DNA from: Streptomyces sp. G-G2
GTDB lineage: Bacteria; Actinomycetota; Actinomycetes; Streptomycetales; Streptomycetaceae
Direction of reading: 5' to 3'
Length of the DNA: 64,000 bases
Assembly (NCBI RefSeq): GCF_030063135.1
Contig: NZ_JASISO010000004.1
Coordinates: 212,472-276,471, forward strand
The notes beneath the pieces are model-generated. The model ran no database searches, was not told the origin of the DNA, and worked only from the letters and a program-made list of their open reading frames with translations. Positions 36,009-47,064 of the stretch are shown here, in pieces. Made by a program: the position numbers and the translations under genes. Position 1 is the stretch's first letter. Each line of letters begins with the position of its first letter.

Positions 36009-38321
36009 CTACCGCTCCGCGAGCCCCGGGTTGCCGGACTGCCGCTCCCGGACCAGTACCGCCACCGGGGCGCCCGCCAGGAGGTCCGCGACGGGGACCC
36101 GGCCCGTCCAGGGTCCGGACCCCGGTCCCAGGGCGGAGGCCCAGGAGCCCGGCGGGAGCGGCAGCGCGGTGTCGCGCCAGCCGCCCGCCGCGCCGAGCAG
36201 GTACGAGAGGCGGGTGACGGCGACCAGCAGCTCCGGTGAGCGGGTGTAGGCCAGGCAGTGCTCGGCGGCCGGGCCCTCGGCCGCGACCGGGGCGTAGCCG
36301 GTGAACAGCTCCGGGCGGTCCCGGCGCAGCCGCAGCAGGGCCGTGGTCAGGGCCCGCTTCCCGGCCCCGGGACCGGAATCCCGCTCGGGGCCCGGGCCGA
36401 CGGCGGTCCCCGGCGCCGGGAAGGCCACCGCGCGCCGGTTGTCCGGGTCGACGAGGGTCCGGCAGTCGTTCTCCTCGCCCTGGTAGACCTCCGGTACCCC
36501 CGGCATGGTCAGGTGCAGCGCGGTCATCGCCAGGACGTTCGCCCCGGCCGGGCCCGCGATGTCCGGCAGCGGCCCGGGTCCGGGGACGTGGTCCGCGAGG
36601 GTGGCCTCGTACGCCGGGTCGGGTTCCGTCCAACTGGTCCGCAGCGCGGCCTCCTTGGCGGCCTTGAGCAGGGCGGCCGCGAGCCGCTCCGACCGGTCGG
36701 GGGCCTCGCCCAGCCCGAGCGCGCTCTGGAAGGCCACCCAGGCCATCAGCGGGTCCGGCGCCCCGGCGAGCAGCGGCATCAGCTCCGGGCGCTCGGACAG
36801 CACCGCGATCCGCGCCCGGACGTCCGCGCTGCGCTTGGTGTCGTGGGTGGAGAGCACGGTGCCGGAGCCGGGCCAGTCCCGTTCCAGGTGGGCGCAGTAC
36901 GCGTGGAACTCCTCCGGGAGGACCGCCGGACGGTCCGGATCCCCGCCGACCTCGGTCGCCGAGAGCAGCGGGGCGAAGCGGTAGAAGGCGCGGTCCTCCA
37001 GGGACTTGGCACGCAGCGCCGCCGAGGTCTGGGAGAACCGGGCCGCGAACCCGGCGTCGCCCGCGACCAGCTTCCGTACGGCGTCCAGCGCGTCCGCACC
37101 GACCGCCGCGCCCGTGTCGCCCGCGTGGTCCGCCCCGCCGTCCGCCCCGCCGTCCGCCCCGCCGTCCGCCGGGCCCGGCAGCCGCGTCGACCCCGGGTAC
37201 GGCCGGTACACCGGGTAGGCGATCAGCAGCTCGCGGACCGCGTCCGCCAGCCCCGGGCCCGCCTCGCGCTCCGCCCACCGGCACAGCAGCGCCAGCTCCG
37301 CCGCCAGGTCCACCGTCAGCACCTCGCGGGTGGCGGCCGCGGCCGTCCGCGGCCAGTCGGGCCCGCCGGTGGCCCGCCGGTGGCGGGCGGTCAGTTCGGC
37401 GGCCCCGGGCCCGGCGGTCAGTACCCCGTCGACCCGGCTCAGGGCGTCGTAGCCGGTGGTGCCCGCCACCGGCCAGCCGCCGGGCAGCCGTTCCTCCCGG
37501 GCCAGGATCTTCTCCACCACGATCCAGACCCCGGGCCCCGCGGCCGCCCGGAGCCGCCGCAGGTACTCGGCCGGGTCCGCCAGCCCGTCCACGTGGTCGA
37601 TCCGCAACCCCTCGGCCACCCCGTCGGCGAGCAGCTCCAGCAGCTTCGCGTGGGTGGCGGCGAAGACCTCGGGGTCCTCGACCCGGACTCCGATCAGCTC
37701 GGAAATGGTGAAGAAACGGCGGTAGTTCAGGTCGGTGCGGGCCTCCCGCCAGTACGCCGGGCGGTACCACTGGGCCGCGAGCAGCTCGGGCGGCGCCAGG
37801 GCCTCCGTACCCGCCCGCAGCGGGAAGCGGTGGTCCCCGACGTGCAGGCGGCCGTCCGCCACCCGCACGGCCGCCGGATCCAGCGGCTCGCCCAGCACCG
37901 GGAGCAGCACCTGGCCGCCGTTCGCCGCCCAGTCGATGTCGAACCAGCGGGCGTACGGCGAATCCGGGCCCTCCCGCAGCACCTCCCACAGCGGCCGGTT
38001 GAGGCTTGAGGGCGCCGGGACCGCCATGTGGTTCGGGACGATGTCCAGGACCAGACCGAGACCGTGCGCGCGGGCGGTGCGGGCCAGCGAGCGCAGGCCC
38101 TCCTCGCCGCCCAGCTCGGCCCGGACCCGGGTGTGGTCGACCACGTCGTAACCGTGGGAGGAGCCGGGCGCCGCCTCCAGCACGGGGGACAGGTGGAGGT
38201 GGGACACCCCGAGCGAGGCGAGGTACGGCACGGCGTCGGCGGCCGCCCGGAAGGGGAATTCCGGGCGCAGCTGGAGTCGGTAGGTGGCGGTCGGACGCGG
38301 GGGCGCGGGCTGCTGGCTCAT
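36009..38321 (-). CDS. treY: Malto-oligosyltrehalose synthase
   Basis: A 770-residue GH13 enzyme converting the reducing end of a maltooligosaccharide to a trehalose unit. Motifs are TATYRLQLRPEFPFRAA, LVLDIVPNHMAVP, the nucleophile Asp in GLRIDHVDGLADP, the acid Glu in WIVVEKILA, and STHDTKRSADVRAR. A 12-bp tandem repeat inserts a DGGA-rich linker near residue 390. It is divergent from an MFS gene and upstream of the M14 peptidase gene. Confidence 0.95.
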   Translation of the reverse strand: MSQQPAPPRPTATYRLQLRPEFPFRAAADAVPYLASLGVSHLHLSPVLEAAPGSSHGYDVVDHTRVRAELGGEEGLRSLARTARAHGLGLVLDIVPNHMAVPAPSSLNRPLWEVLREGPDSPYARWFDIDWAANGGQVLLPVLGEPLDPAAVRVADGRLHVGDHRFPLRAGTEALAPPELLAAQWYRPAYWREARTDLNYRRFFTISELIGVRVEDPEVFAATHAKLLELLADGVAEGLRIDHVDGLADPAEYLRRLRAAAGPGVWIVVEKILAREERLPGGWPVAGTTGYDALSRVDGVLTAGPGAAELTARHRRATGGPDWPRTAAAATREVLTVDLAAELALLCRWAEREAGPGLADAVRELLIAYPVYRPYPGSTRLPGPADGGADGGADGGADHAGDTGAAVGADALDAVRKLVAGDAGFAARFSQTSAALRAKSLEDRAFYRFAPLLSATEVGGDPDRPAVLPEEFHAYCAHLERDWPGSGTVLSTHDTKRSADVRARIAVLSERPELMPLLAGAPDPLMAWVAFQSALGLGEAPDRSERLAAALLKAAKEAALRTSWTEPDPAYEATLADHVPGPGPLPDIAGPAGANVLAMTALHLTMPGVPEVYQGEENDCRTLVDPDNRRAVAFPAPGTAVGPGPERDSGPGAGKRALTTALLRLRRDRPELFTGYAPVAAEGPAAEHCLAYTRSPELLVAVTRLSYLLGAAGGWRDTALPLPPGSWASALGPGSGPWTGRVPVADLLAGAPVAVLVRERQSGNPGLAER
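37129..37170. repeat. 12-bp tandem repeat inside treY
   Basis: Three perfect TCCGCCCCGCCG copies (37129-37164) plus a half copy encode repeated Gly-Gly-Ala-Asp in an apparent loop of TreY. It stays in frame whatever the copy number. Confidence 0.85.
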
Positions 38322-38390
38322 GAGAACGTACGTACCCAGCCTGCCGGATTCCGTGCCATTACCCAATGCATCCGGGTGACTGCGCCGGGT

Positions 38391-38406
38391 TAACGTTCCT
38401 CGGGTG
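38391..38406 (+). promoter_or_regulatory. Candidate leaderless promoter of the MFS gene
   Basis: TAACGT (38391-38396) ends 7 nt before the GTG start at 38404, and there is no ribosome binding site. This is the arrangement expected for a leaderless mRNA. The -35 region is weak. Confidence 0.35.
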
Positions 38407-39665
38407 TTTGGAACCGTCGACACCTATCGAAAAGTCATCGCCCTGACCGGGCCCCTCCTGCCGATCATTTCCTTCTTCGCCCGACTGCCCGTCGCGATGT
38501 CCCAGTTCGGGAGCGTCCTGCTGGTCGCCGAGACCAGTGGCTCCCTCGCCACCGCCGGAATCGTCGGGGGCACCCTCTCCGCGGGCCAGGTGGTCTGCGG
38601 ACCGCTGCTGGGCCGCCTCGCCGACCGCCGCGGCCAGCGCCCCGTCGTCCTGGCCGCCGCCGCGGTCAACGCCCTGGCCACCGGGGCGCTGGTCGCCGGA
38701 GCCCTCGCAGGTCTCGACACGCTCCCGCTCGCCGCGATCGCAGCCGTCACCGGGGCCTCGATCCCCCTGATCGGCCCCCTCGCCCGGACCCGCTCCGTCG
38801 CCCTCGCGCACCGCGCCGGGGCCGACGAGGGCGTGATCGGCGCCGTCCACTCCCTCGAAGGCACCCTGGACGAGGTGTCCTTCGTCTTCGGCCCGGCCCT
38901 GGTCGGGCTCGCCGCGCTCGTCGCGCACCCGGCCGTGGCCCTGGGCGGCGCGGCCGTCGTCGTCGTCGCCTTCGGCAGCGCCTACGCCCTGCACCCGACG
39001 GCCGCGGTCACCGCCGGATCGCCCGCGCCGACGCGCGCCGCGAAGGCGCGGCGCCCCCGCCACCCCCGGATCGTGCACGCCGTCCGGGGCTCGCTCGCGC
39101 TCCAGGGCGCCATGTTCGGCGCGTGCCAGGCGGGCATAGCCGCGCTCACCGTCCGCCTCGGCGTCCCCGGCCAGGCCGGGATCGTGTACGCCGCGATGGG
39201 CGTGGTCAGCGCGGCCGTGGGCCTCGGTCTGGGCGCGCTGCCCGCCCGCTTCGGGCTGCGGCTGCGCTGGCGTACGGCCACCGGCGCGGCCCTCGCGCTC
39301 TCCGTCCCGCTGCTGTTCGTGGACAGCCTGTGGAGCCTGTACGCCGTCGTCACCGTCCTCGGCGCGGCGTACGCGCCCCACCTGATCACCGCATTCGCCC
39401 TGACCGAGCGTGCGGTGGCCCCCGAGCGGCTCGCCGAGTCGATGGCCTTCGCCGCCAGCTCCCTGGTCGCCGGACAGGCCCTCGCCCTGGCCCTCTCGGG
39501 GCGGCTCGCCGAGTGGTACGGGCCCGCCGGGGCCTTCGCGGTCGCGGTCGCCGCGGCCGGGCTGACCCTGGTCCTCGCCCTGTCCTCCCGGGTGCCGTCC
39601 GCCCGTACCCATCCGGCCGGGGCGGCCGGCGGCCCCTCGTCCCCGGCCGCCGCCCCGCGTGGGGC

Positions 39666-39681
<16 letters not shown>
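38404..39681 (+). CDS. MFS transporter
   Basis: A 425-residue protein with about 12 hydrophobic segments. The MFS loop 2-3 motif is in GPLLGRLADRRGQRPVV. A central cytoplasmic linker is rich in Pro/Arg/Lys (about residues 200-225), and the C-terminus is a Gly/Ala/Pro tail. It resembles small-molecule efflux-type MFS proteins, but the substrate cannot be inferred. Its last 16 bases overlap the convergent glgX gene. Confidence 0.85.
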
Positions 39682-41780
<2,099 letters not shown>

Positions 41781-42045
41781 AGATGCGACTCTTCCAATCC
41801 TGATCCGGCGTCGGACTACGTCTCCCAGATCTTCCCCGAAAGAGCGCGCCTACGCGGGGACTTGAGATGGTCCTACCGGGTGACCGCGTAGAGCCGATTT
41901 CCGGGTGAGTGGACAATGCGCGCATCGGATAATGGGTCAACGGGGGTCCGGTGTACGGGCCATCCGGCTGCACCGGGCGGCGCGCGCGGGATACCCTTCC
42001 TTGATCGTTGGAGCGGGCGATCCAGAAGCGGGAGGCGGTGCGCGG
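41781..42045. other. Divergent intergenic region between glgX and the HEPN-type gene
   Basis: This must hold the promoters of both genes. The stretch GGATAATGGG at about 41927-41936 and the AT-richer segments near 41880-41930 are the best promoter candidates for the rightward gene. No operator stands out. No third gene is supported. Confidence 0.4.
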
Positions 42046-43317
42046 GTGAGCTCGGGAGGTCTGGAGCTTCCCCCTGGTGACAGCGGTCACGAGGGAGGTC
42101 CGGCGGACACCCCGGGAGGTGTACCCGGCGGCGCGGCCGTCGGGGCGGTCTCCCTGGCGGGTCCGGCGGAGAGCGGAAGCACGGGGAGTGCCCGGACCGG
42201 GATCGAGCTGGACTGGGGCGCGGACGCGTGGAGCGAGGTCCGGGTCCGGGCCCAGCGCGCGGGCCGTGCCTACATTTGGCTCAATCTGATCGAACAGCGG
42301 CTGAGGGCCGTCGTCGGGGCGGTGCTGCGGCCGATCTACGAGCCCGTGCACGGCCAGGACGACTGGGTGGTCGCGGCCGCCGGTCCCGCCGGGCAGGAGT
42401 GGGTGCAGCGGGCGGTCGCCGTCCGCGAGGTCAGCCGCCGCAAGGGCTACCTGCTGGACTCGGCCGACGACAACGTGCTGAGCTTCCTGACCCTGCCCCA
42501 GCTGCGGGAGCTGATGGTCCAGCACTGGCCGTGCTTCGAGCCGTACTTCGACGACCGGCGCGAGATCGAGCAGGCCCTGGACGAGCTGGAGGTCACCCGC
42601 AACGTGGTCTCCCGCAACCGCGCCCTGTCCCGGCCCGTACTGGAACAGGCCGAACGGGCCTCGGCCCGGCTGCTGGAGGTCCTGGGCGGCGGCGCGGGCA
42701 GCCCCTCGGCCGACCGGCTGCCGATCGACGCCGTCGAGGACCTGGTGGGCGACCGCTACGCCGACGTCATCTCCGTGCACCCCGACCGGGTGCGGCTCCA
42801 GCGCCAGCTCCCGGCCGAGGACCTGTTCGGCGGGGCCCGCCGCCTCGACGCGATCGGCATAGGCCTGAACCTCCTGGTCCAGAACTACTCGGGCCGAAGA
42901 CTCGTCCGGCTCACGGAGGGGGGCTGCCGGGTCCGGCTGCTGTTCCTGAACCCGGCGAGCAGCGCGGTCAAGCGGCGCGAGCGCGAGCTGGGGCTGCGCA
43001 AGGGGGAGCTGAGCCGGTCGGTGGAGATGAACATCCTCCACGTGCGACGGGTCCGGGCGGGGCTGCGGGATCCCTCCCGCTTCGAGATCCACGTCTTCGA
43101 CGAGACCCCGCGCTTCACGGCCTACCTGGTGGAGGGCGAGTCCTCGGGCATCGCGGTGGTCCAGTCGTACCTGCGCCGGGCCCGCGGCATGGAGGCCCCC
43201 GTCCTGGTGCTGCGCGGGGGCGGCCGGGGGATGCCGCGTGACGCGGATCACGGCCTCTTCACCACCTATCGGGAGGAATTCGAATCGGTGTGGGAGGACT
43301 CCCGGCCGGTGTCCTGA
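42046..43317 (+). CDS. SAV2148-type HEPN domain protein
   Basis: A 423-residue protein matching, as I recall, the Streptomyces SAV2148 family. The N-terminal 45 residues are Gly/Pro-rich. The helical HEPN-like part spans about 55-220 (AYIWLNLIEQRLRAVVGAVL; FDDRREIEQALDELEVTRNVVSRNRAL, cut here at the domain end). The C-terminal half (RLVRLTEGGCRVRLLFLNP; GIAVVQSYLRRARG) resembles a phospholipase D-like or nucleotide-metabolism fold without an HKD motif. The GTG at 42046 has a GGGAGG site. Function unknown; HEPN proteins are often RNases. Confidence 0.82.
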   Translation: MSSGGLELPPGDSGHEGGPADTPGGVPGGAAVGAVSLAGPAESGSTGSARTGIELDWGADAWSEVRVRAQRAGRAYIWLNLIEQRLRAVVGAVLRPIYEPVHGQDDWVVAAAGPAGQEWVQRAVAVREVSRRKGYLLDSADDNVLSFLTLPQLRELMVQHWPCFEPYFDDRREIEQALDELEVTRNVVSRNRALSRPVLEQAERASARLLEVLGGGAGSPSADRLPIDAVEDLVGDRYADVISVHPDRVRLQRQLPAEDLFGGARRLDAIGIGLNLLVQNYSGRRLVRLTEGGCRVRLLFLNPASSAVKRRERELGLRKGELSRSVEMNILHVRRVRAGLRDPSRFEIHVFDETPRFTAYLVEGESSGIAVVQSYLRRARGMEAPVLVLRGGGRGMPRDADHGLFTTYREEFESVWEDSRPVS

Positions 43318-43504
43318 ATCGGTGGGAATGGTGTGAGTGGTGGTACGGGCGTGGCCTGAGGGGAAGTGCGCCGAATCGGTGGTGGCGCGGGAGCGGTACG
43401 AGGCCGTGCAGGGCCCACGCGGTCGAGCGGAACACCGCGGCCGTAGCGGCGGCCCCGGACGCCCGCGTCCGGAACCGGGAGCACCTCCGGGTGCGGTGGG
43501 AAGG

Positions 43505-43579
43505 CGGAGCCGACCGGATTCGAACCGGCGTCCTCGCGGTTTTGGAGACCGCGCGCGACGACCTCTGCGCTACGGCTCC
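43505..43579 (-). tRNA. tRNA-Trp (CCA anticodon), structurally unusual
   Basis: The minus strand gives acceptor GGAGCCG with CGGCTCC, discriminator G, a T-arm with TTCGAAT, anticodon stem GCGGT/ACCGC and loop CTCCAAA (anticodon CCA). The D-stem pairs GCGC with GCGC but joins the anticodon stem directly, so nucleotide 26 appears to be missing. The D-loop lacks the usual TTGGTAGA form, and the variable loop has 6 nt. It is likely a second tRNA-Trp gene, since the canonical Streptomyces copy usually lies near secE. Confidence 0.78.
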
Positions 43580-43769
43580 GCCCCCGAGCGGCATCCTACG
43601 GGCCCGCTCGCGGATGTCCGGGCCCGGGAGGCACCCACGGCGGGCGTCACGGCGGTGTCCGTGCTGCCGGTCGCCCCCGGCCGGTGGGCTGTCAGTGGTG
43701 CGTGGCAGGCTGAAAGCCGTTGACCGGATGTGTACGGGGGAGGGGCACGGGGTGGAGGGCGAGCACGGC

Positions 43770-44495
43770 ATGGGGGACTGGCACGGCGGGGTGCTGATCG
43801 GGTTCGATCTGGAGACGACCGGTACGGAGCCTGGGGCTTCGCGGATCGTGACGGCCGCGCTGATCGACGTACGGGGCGGGGCGGTGCGGGAGCGGCGGGG
43901 CTGGCTCGCGGACCCGGGGATAGCGATCCCCGAGGAGGCTTCGGCGATCCACGGCATCAGCACCGAACGCGCGGTCCGCGAGGGGCGCCCCGCGCCGGAG
44001 GTCGCCGACGAGGTGGCGTCGGCGCTGGTGGAGTACTGGCGCCAGGGCGGGGTGGTCGTCGCCTACAACGCGGCCTTCGACCTGACCATGCTCGCGGCCG
44101 AACTCGCCCGGTACGGGCTGCCCTCGCTGGCCGAGCGGCTCGGCGGCCCCGAGACGGGGCCGGTGGTGGACCCGCTGACCATCGACCGGGCGGTGGACCG
44201 CTACCGGCGCGGGAAGCGGACCCTGGAAGCGGTGTGCGGGGTGTACGGGGTCACCTTGGAGGACGCCCACGACGCGGGCGCCGACGCGCTGGCCGCGGTC
44301 CAGGTGGCCCGGGCGATAGCCGCCCGCCACCCCGAGGTGGCGGTGCTGGCCCCGGCCGAGCTGCACACCCGGCAGGGCGGCTGGCACGCGCGCTGGGCCC
44401 GGGACTTCGAGGCCTACCTGCGGCGCCAGGGCACCCCGGACGCGGTGATCGACACGGCGTGGCCGCTGCGGGCGCTGATACCCGCCCAGCTCTGA
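43770..44495 (+). CDS. DnaQ-like 3'-5' exonuclease
   Basis: A 241-residue DEDDh exonuclease. Exo I is in LIGFDLETTGTEPGASRIV, Exo II in VVVAYNAAFDLTMLAAEL, and Exo III with its His in DAHDAGADALAAVQVARAI. The C-terminal 60 residues (GGWHARWARDFEAYLRRQG) are typical of the actinobacterial stand-alone form. It may act in DNA repair or RNA trimming. The ATG at 43770 is preferred; GTG 43752 (with GGGGAGGGG upstream) and ATG 43728 are alternatives. Confidence 0.87.
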   Translation: MGDWHGGVLIGFDLETTGTEPGASRIVTAALIDVRGGAVRERRGWLADPGIAIPEEASAIHGISTERAVREGRPAPEVADEVASALVEYWRQGGVVVAYNAAFDLTMLAAELARYGLPSLAERLGGPETGPVVDPLTIDRAVDRYRRGKRTLEAVCGVYGVTLEDAHDAGADALAAVQVARAIAARHPEVAVLAPAELHTRQGGWHARWARDFEAYLRRQGTPDAVIDTAWPLRALIPAQL

Positions 44496-44515
44496 TTCCC
44501 GCCCAGCGCCGAGTC

Positions 44516-45181
44516 CTACGTGCCCGTACCGGGCCGGGGCGGCCATTGGGCGTGGTATGCGATGTGGAGTTCGCGGCCGTCCCCGAGCAGGCCGGGGGAG
44601 TACAGCCCGGGGCAGCAGCGGGCGTGGGGCGAGCGCGGGGGGACGTGGCCGGGGCCGAAGCGGGCGACGTCGTAGAAGGGGCCGGCCGTTTCCCGCAGCA
44701 GCCGCGCGCTGCCGGTCATGAACAGGGTCTCGGCGTGGACGCGCTGGTGGAACCGGTCCCGGTTCTCGTGGTGGCGCCGGGTCTCATGGTCGATCCACGC
44801 CGCGGTCGCCTGGTCGCCGTCGCGCAGGTCCACCGTCCGCGGGCGCCCGGGGCCGAGCCGTGCGCGCAGCTCCGGCCAGCGCGAGGGCGCGAACTGGAGC
44901 GAGTGGTGCAGCAGCACCAGGTCGAGCTGCCGGGTGCCGGGCCGTACCTCCTCGTACGGTGGCCGGTTCGCCCGGATCGGCAGGTGGACCAGGGCGTTCG
45001 GCGACGACGCGGCGAGGGTCCACAGCCCGGCGGTCCGGCGCGCGCCGTCGTGGTCCAGCGAGGCGTGGAGGTACCGGTCGCGGTCGACCAGCACGGCCCG
45101 GGTCAGCGGCCGGGCCGGGCGGATCACCTTGAACTCCCGGGCCCCGAGCCGGGCCTCGTGGATGACGACGGCCAGCTTCAT
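44516..45181 (-). CDS. Uncharacterised protein, 221 residues
   Basis: The family is not recognised. The sequence is soluble and rich in Arg, His and Pro, with an ordered first third (MKLAVVIHEARLGAREFKV; VLVDRDRYLHASLDHDGARR) and a His/Asp-containing centre (DHETRRHHENRDRFHQRV). The start ATG lies at the end of a 28-bp-period direct repeat whose units copy the start region. It lies 82 nt downstream of the phosphotransferase gene on the same strand. Coding potential is supported by third-position GC; function unknown. Confidence 0.65.
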   Translation of the reverse strand: MKLAVVIHEARLGAREFKVIRPARPLTRAVLVDRDRYLHASLDHDGARRTAGLWTLAASSPNALVHLPIRANRPPYEEVRPGTRQLDLVLLHHSLQFAPSRWPELRARLGPGRPRTVDLRDGDQATAAWIDHETRRHHENRDRFHQRVHAETLFMTGSARLLRETAGPFYDVARFGPGHVPPRSPHARCCPGLYSPGLLGDGRELHIAYHAQWPPRPGTGT

Positions 45182-45188
45182 CGGCGGC

Positions 45189-45250
45189 GCTTCATCGGAC
45201 GAGCGTCATCGGGCGGGCTTCATCGGACGAGCGTCATCGGGCTTCATCGG
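45189..45250. repeat. 28-bp-period direct repeat upstream of the 221-residue gene
   Basis: Identical 26-bp copies lie at 45189-45214 and 45217-45242, with a partial third copy at 45241-45250. On the minus strand each carries CCGATGAAGC, the same bases that surround the real start codon at 45181. The array therefore repeats the start-codon context several times. Confidence 0.85.
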
Positions 45251-45263
45251 TGCTCCGGCGGGA

Positions 45264-46118
45264 TCAGAAGGGGTGCCAGCGGACCTGGGGGACGTTATCG
45301 CGCAGCGAGGCGACCCGTCGACGGAATTCCGCCAGCGCCCTGGGGTTGGTCGGGGCGTGCTGCGCGACCCAGGCGCAGCTCGCCGTCTCGCGGGCGCCGC
45401 GCAGCAGGGCGCAGCCGCCCCACGCCCGTACGTCCCACCCGTACGCCGTCACGAACGCGTCGTAGGACTCCGCGGGCAGGCCGTAGCGGTCCCGGGACAG
45501 GGCCATCACGACCAGGTCGTGCTCGCGCAGGTCCATCGCGAAGGTCTCCAGGTCGACCAGGACCGGGCCGTCGGGTCCCACGTGGACGTTGCGGGGCAGC
45601 GCGTCCCCGTGCACCGGGCCCGGGGCCAGGTGCGGGGTGAGCGCGGCGACGCCGGCCGCGTAGCCGTCGCGGCGGTCCCGCAGGTACGCCGCGTCCTCGG
45701 GGTCGATCGCGTCACCGGCCAGCCGCAGCCACCGCTCGACCCCGCCGAGCAGGTCCCGGGGCGCGAGGGCGAACGGCGGCGCGGGCAGGGCGTGCACCCG
45801 GCGCAGCAGCGCGGCCAGGTCCGCCGGGCCCGCCGGGCGCACGGCCGCGGGGAGGCGGTGCCACAGGGTCACCGGATGCCCGTCGACCAGCCGGGGGACC
45901 GGTTCGGCCGCCCGTACCGCCGGAACGTCCACCTCCGCGAGCCAGCCCGCCACCCTCAGCTCCGCCTCGGCCCGCGCCACCAGCGCCGGATCGGTGCGGC
46001 CGACCTTCACCACCAGGTCGCCGTCGGCGAACACCGCGTTCTCGCCCAGGGCGAGCAGTTCGGCCTTGCGGCCGAGACCCGCCGCCGTCAGTACGTCCCT
46101 GGCCCGCGTCTCGTCCAT
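45264..46118 (-). CDS. Aminoglycoside/choline phosphotransferase family protein
   Basis: A 284-residue kinase-fold protein. The nucleotide-binding Lys is probably in DLVVKVGRTD. The catalytic loop is PGPVHGDALPRNVHVGPDG (HGD...N), and the metal-binding Asp is in VLVDLETFAMD. The family includes antibiotic kinases and many small-molecule kinases; nothing here identifies the substrate, and no resistance or biosynthetic genes are adjacent. Confidence 0.87.
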   Translation of the reverse strand: MDETRARDVLTAAGLGRKAELLALGENAVFADGDLVVKVGRTDPALVARAEAELRVAGWLAEVDVPAVRAAEPVPRLVDGHPVTLWHRLPAAVRPAGPADLAALLRRVHALPAPPFALAPRDLLGGVERWLRLAGDAIDPEDAAYLRDRRDGYAAGVAALTPHLAPGPVHGDALPRNVHVGPDGPVLVDLETFAMDLREHDLVVMALSRDRYGLPAESYDAFVTAYGWDVRAWGGCALLRGARETASCAWVAQHAPTNPRALAEFRRRVASLRDNVPQVRWHPF

Positions 46119-46243
46119 GCCGCTCTTCCGCTCCGGTCCTCATCGCCCCGGCCGTCACCCGGTACCTCGGCGTCGTGAATGGGCCAAGTCTCGCATCCCG
46201 GTGTGCGGTGCCTCGACGTGCCATGAGGGCCTGCGCGCGATGA

Positions 46244-46510
46244 CGGAGACGGACCAGGACGCTGGTCCACCACCCCGACGCGGGCGTCCTCGACGAGACC
46301 CTGCGCGGCCTCGGCCCCGGCGGCGGCGCCGACCGGCTCGGCGGCCTGGCCACCGCCCTCCCCGCCGACCCCGAAGTCGCCGAGCGCGCCCGGAGCATCC
46401 CGGAGCGGATGGCGGGCGCGGGCGGCACACGGGCCGCCGCCGACCTCATCGCGGCCGAACGGGCCGGATCGGCCGAACTGTCAGTGCCCCGCCCTATCGT
46501 TCGCCCATGA
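46244..46510 (+). pseudogene. Possible gene remnant (glycosyltransferase-like C-terminus)
   Basis: The open frame after the stop at 46243 reads TLVHHPDAGVLDETLRGLG, then DRLGGLATALPADPEVAERA, then RSIPERMAGAGGTRAAADLI. The last blocks look like the C-terminal helices of GT1-type glycosyltransferases (dP...eRAr...GtraAadLI). The conserved catalytic part is missing and there is no start. Its stop TGA overlaps the ATG of the next gene, as expected for a once-coupled upstream gene. The assignment is uncertain. Confidence 0.3.
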
Positions 46511-47061
46511 CCACACGGACGTACGCCGCCCTGCTGCGCGGCATCAATGTCGGCGGCCACAAGAAGGTCCCGATGGCCGAGCTGCGCGAGGTCCTCGCGG
46601 GCCTCGGCCACACGGGCATCCAGACCTACCTGCAGAGCGGCAACGCCGTCTTCACCAGCGAGCGGGCCGACCCGGACGCGCTCGCCCGGGAGCTGGAGGC
46701 GGCCATCGAGGCCCACTTCGGCTTCCGCGTCCCCTGCCTGGTGGTCGACGGCGACCACCTGCGGGCCGTCGTCGCCGGCTGCCCCTTCCCCGCCGCCGAA
46801 CTCGAAGGCAAGCAGCTGCACGCCACCTTCCTGTCCGAACGGGCCGACGCGGAACGCTTCGCCGCGCTCGACCGGGACGCGTACCTCCCGGAGGAGTTCC
46901 GGCTCGGCGACCGGGTGATCTACCTCTACGCCCCCGAGGGCCTCGGCCGCTCCAAACTGGCCGAGGCCCTCGCCCGCCCGGCCGTGGTCAAGGGCCTCGA
47001 CGTGACCACCCGCAACTGGAACACCGTGGTCAAGCTCGTCGAACTCACCGGCCCCCGGTAG
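46507..47061 (+). CDS. DUF1697 family protein
   Basis: A 184-residue DUF1697 protein. The family start YAALLRGINVGGHKKVPMAEL is followed by LQSGNAVFTSERA and the C-terminal TTRNWNTVVKLVEL. It is a soluble alpha/beta protein; no biochemical role is known. The start ATG overlaps the stop of an upstream remnant. It converges on the aldo/keto reductase gene with 3 bp between stops. Confidence 0.92.
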   Translation: MTTRTYAALLRGINVGGHKKVPMAELREVLAGLGHTGIQTYLQSGNAVFTSERADPDALARELEAAIEAHFGFRVPCLVVDGDHLRAVVAGCPFPAAELEGKQLHATFLSERADAERFAALDRDAYLPEEFRLGDRVIYLYAPEGLGRSKLAEALARPAVVKGLDVTTRNWNTVVKLVELTGPR

Positions 47062-47064
47062 GGC

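Noticed and set aside
37129..37164. Possible frameshift or assembly error in treY
   Set aside because: The 12-bp repeat keeps the frame and both sides are intact TreY sequence, so it is a simple in-frame repeat.
45189..45250. CRISPR-like direct repeats
   Set aside because: Only two full copies with almost no spacer between them and no cas genes; better described as a tandem duplication.
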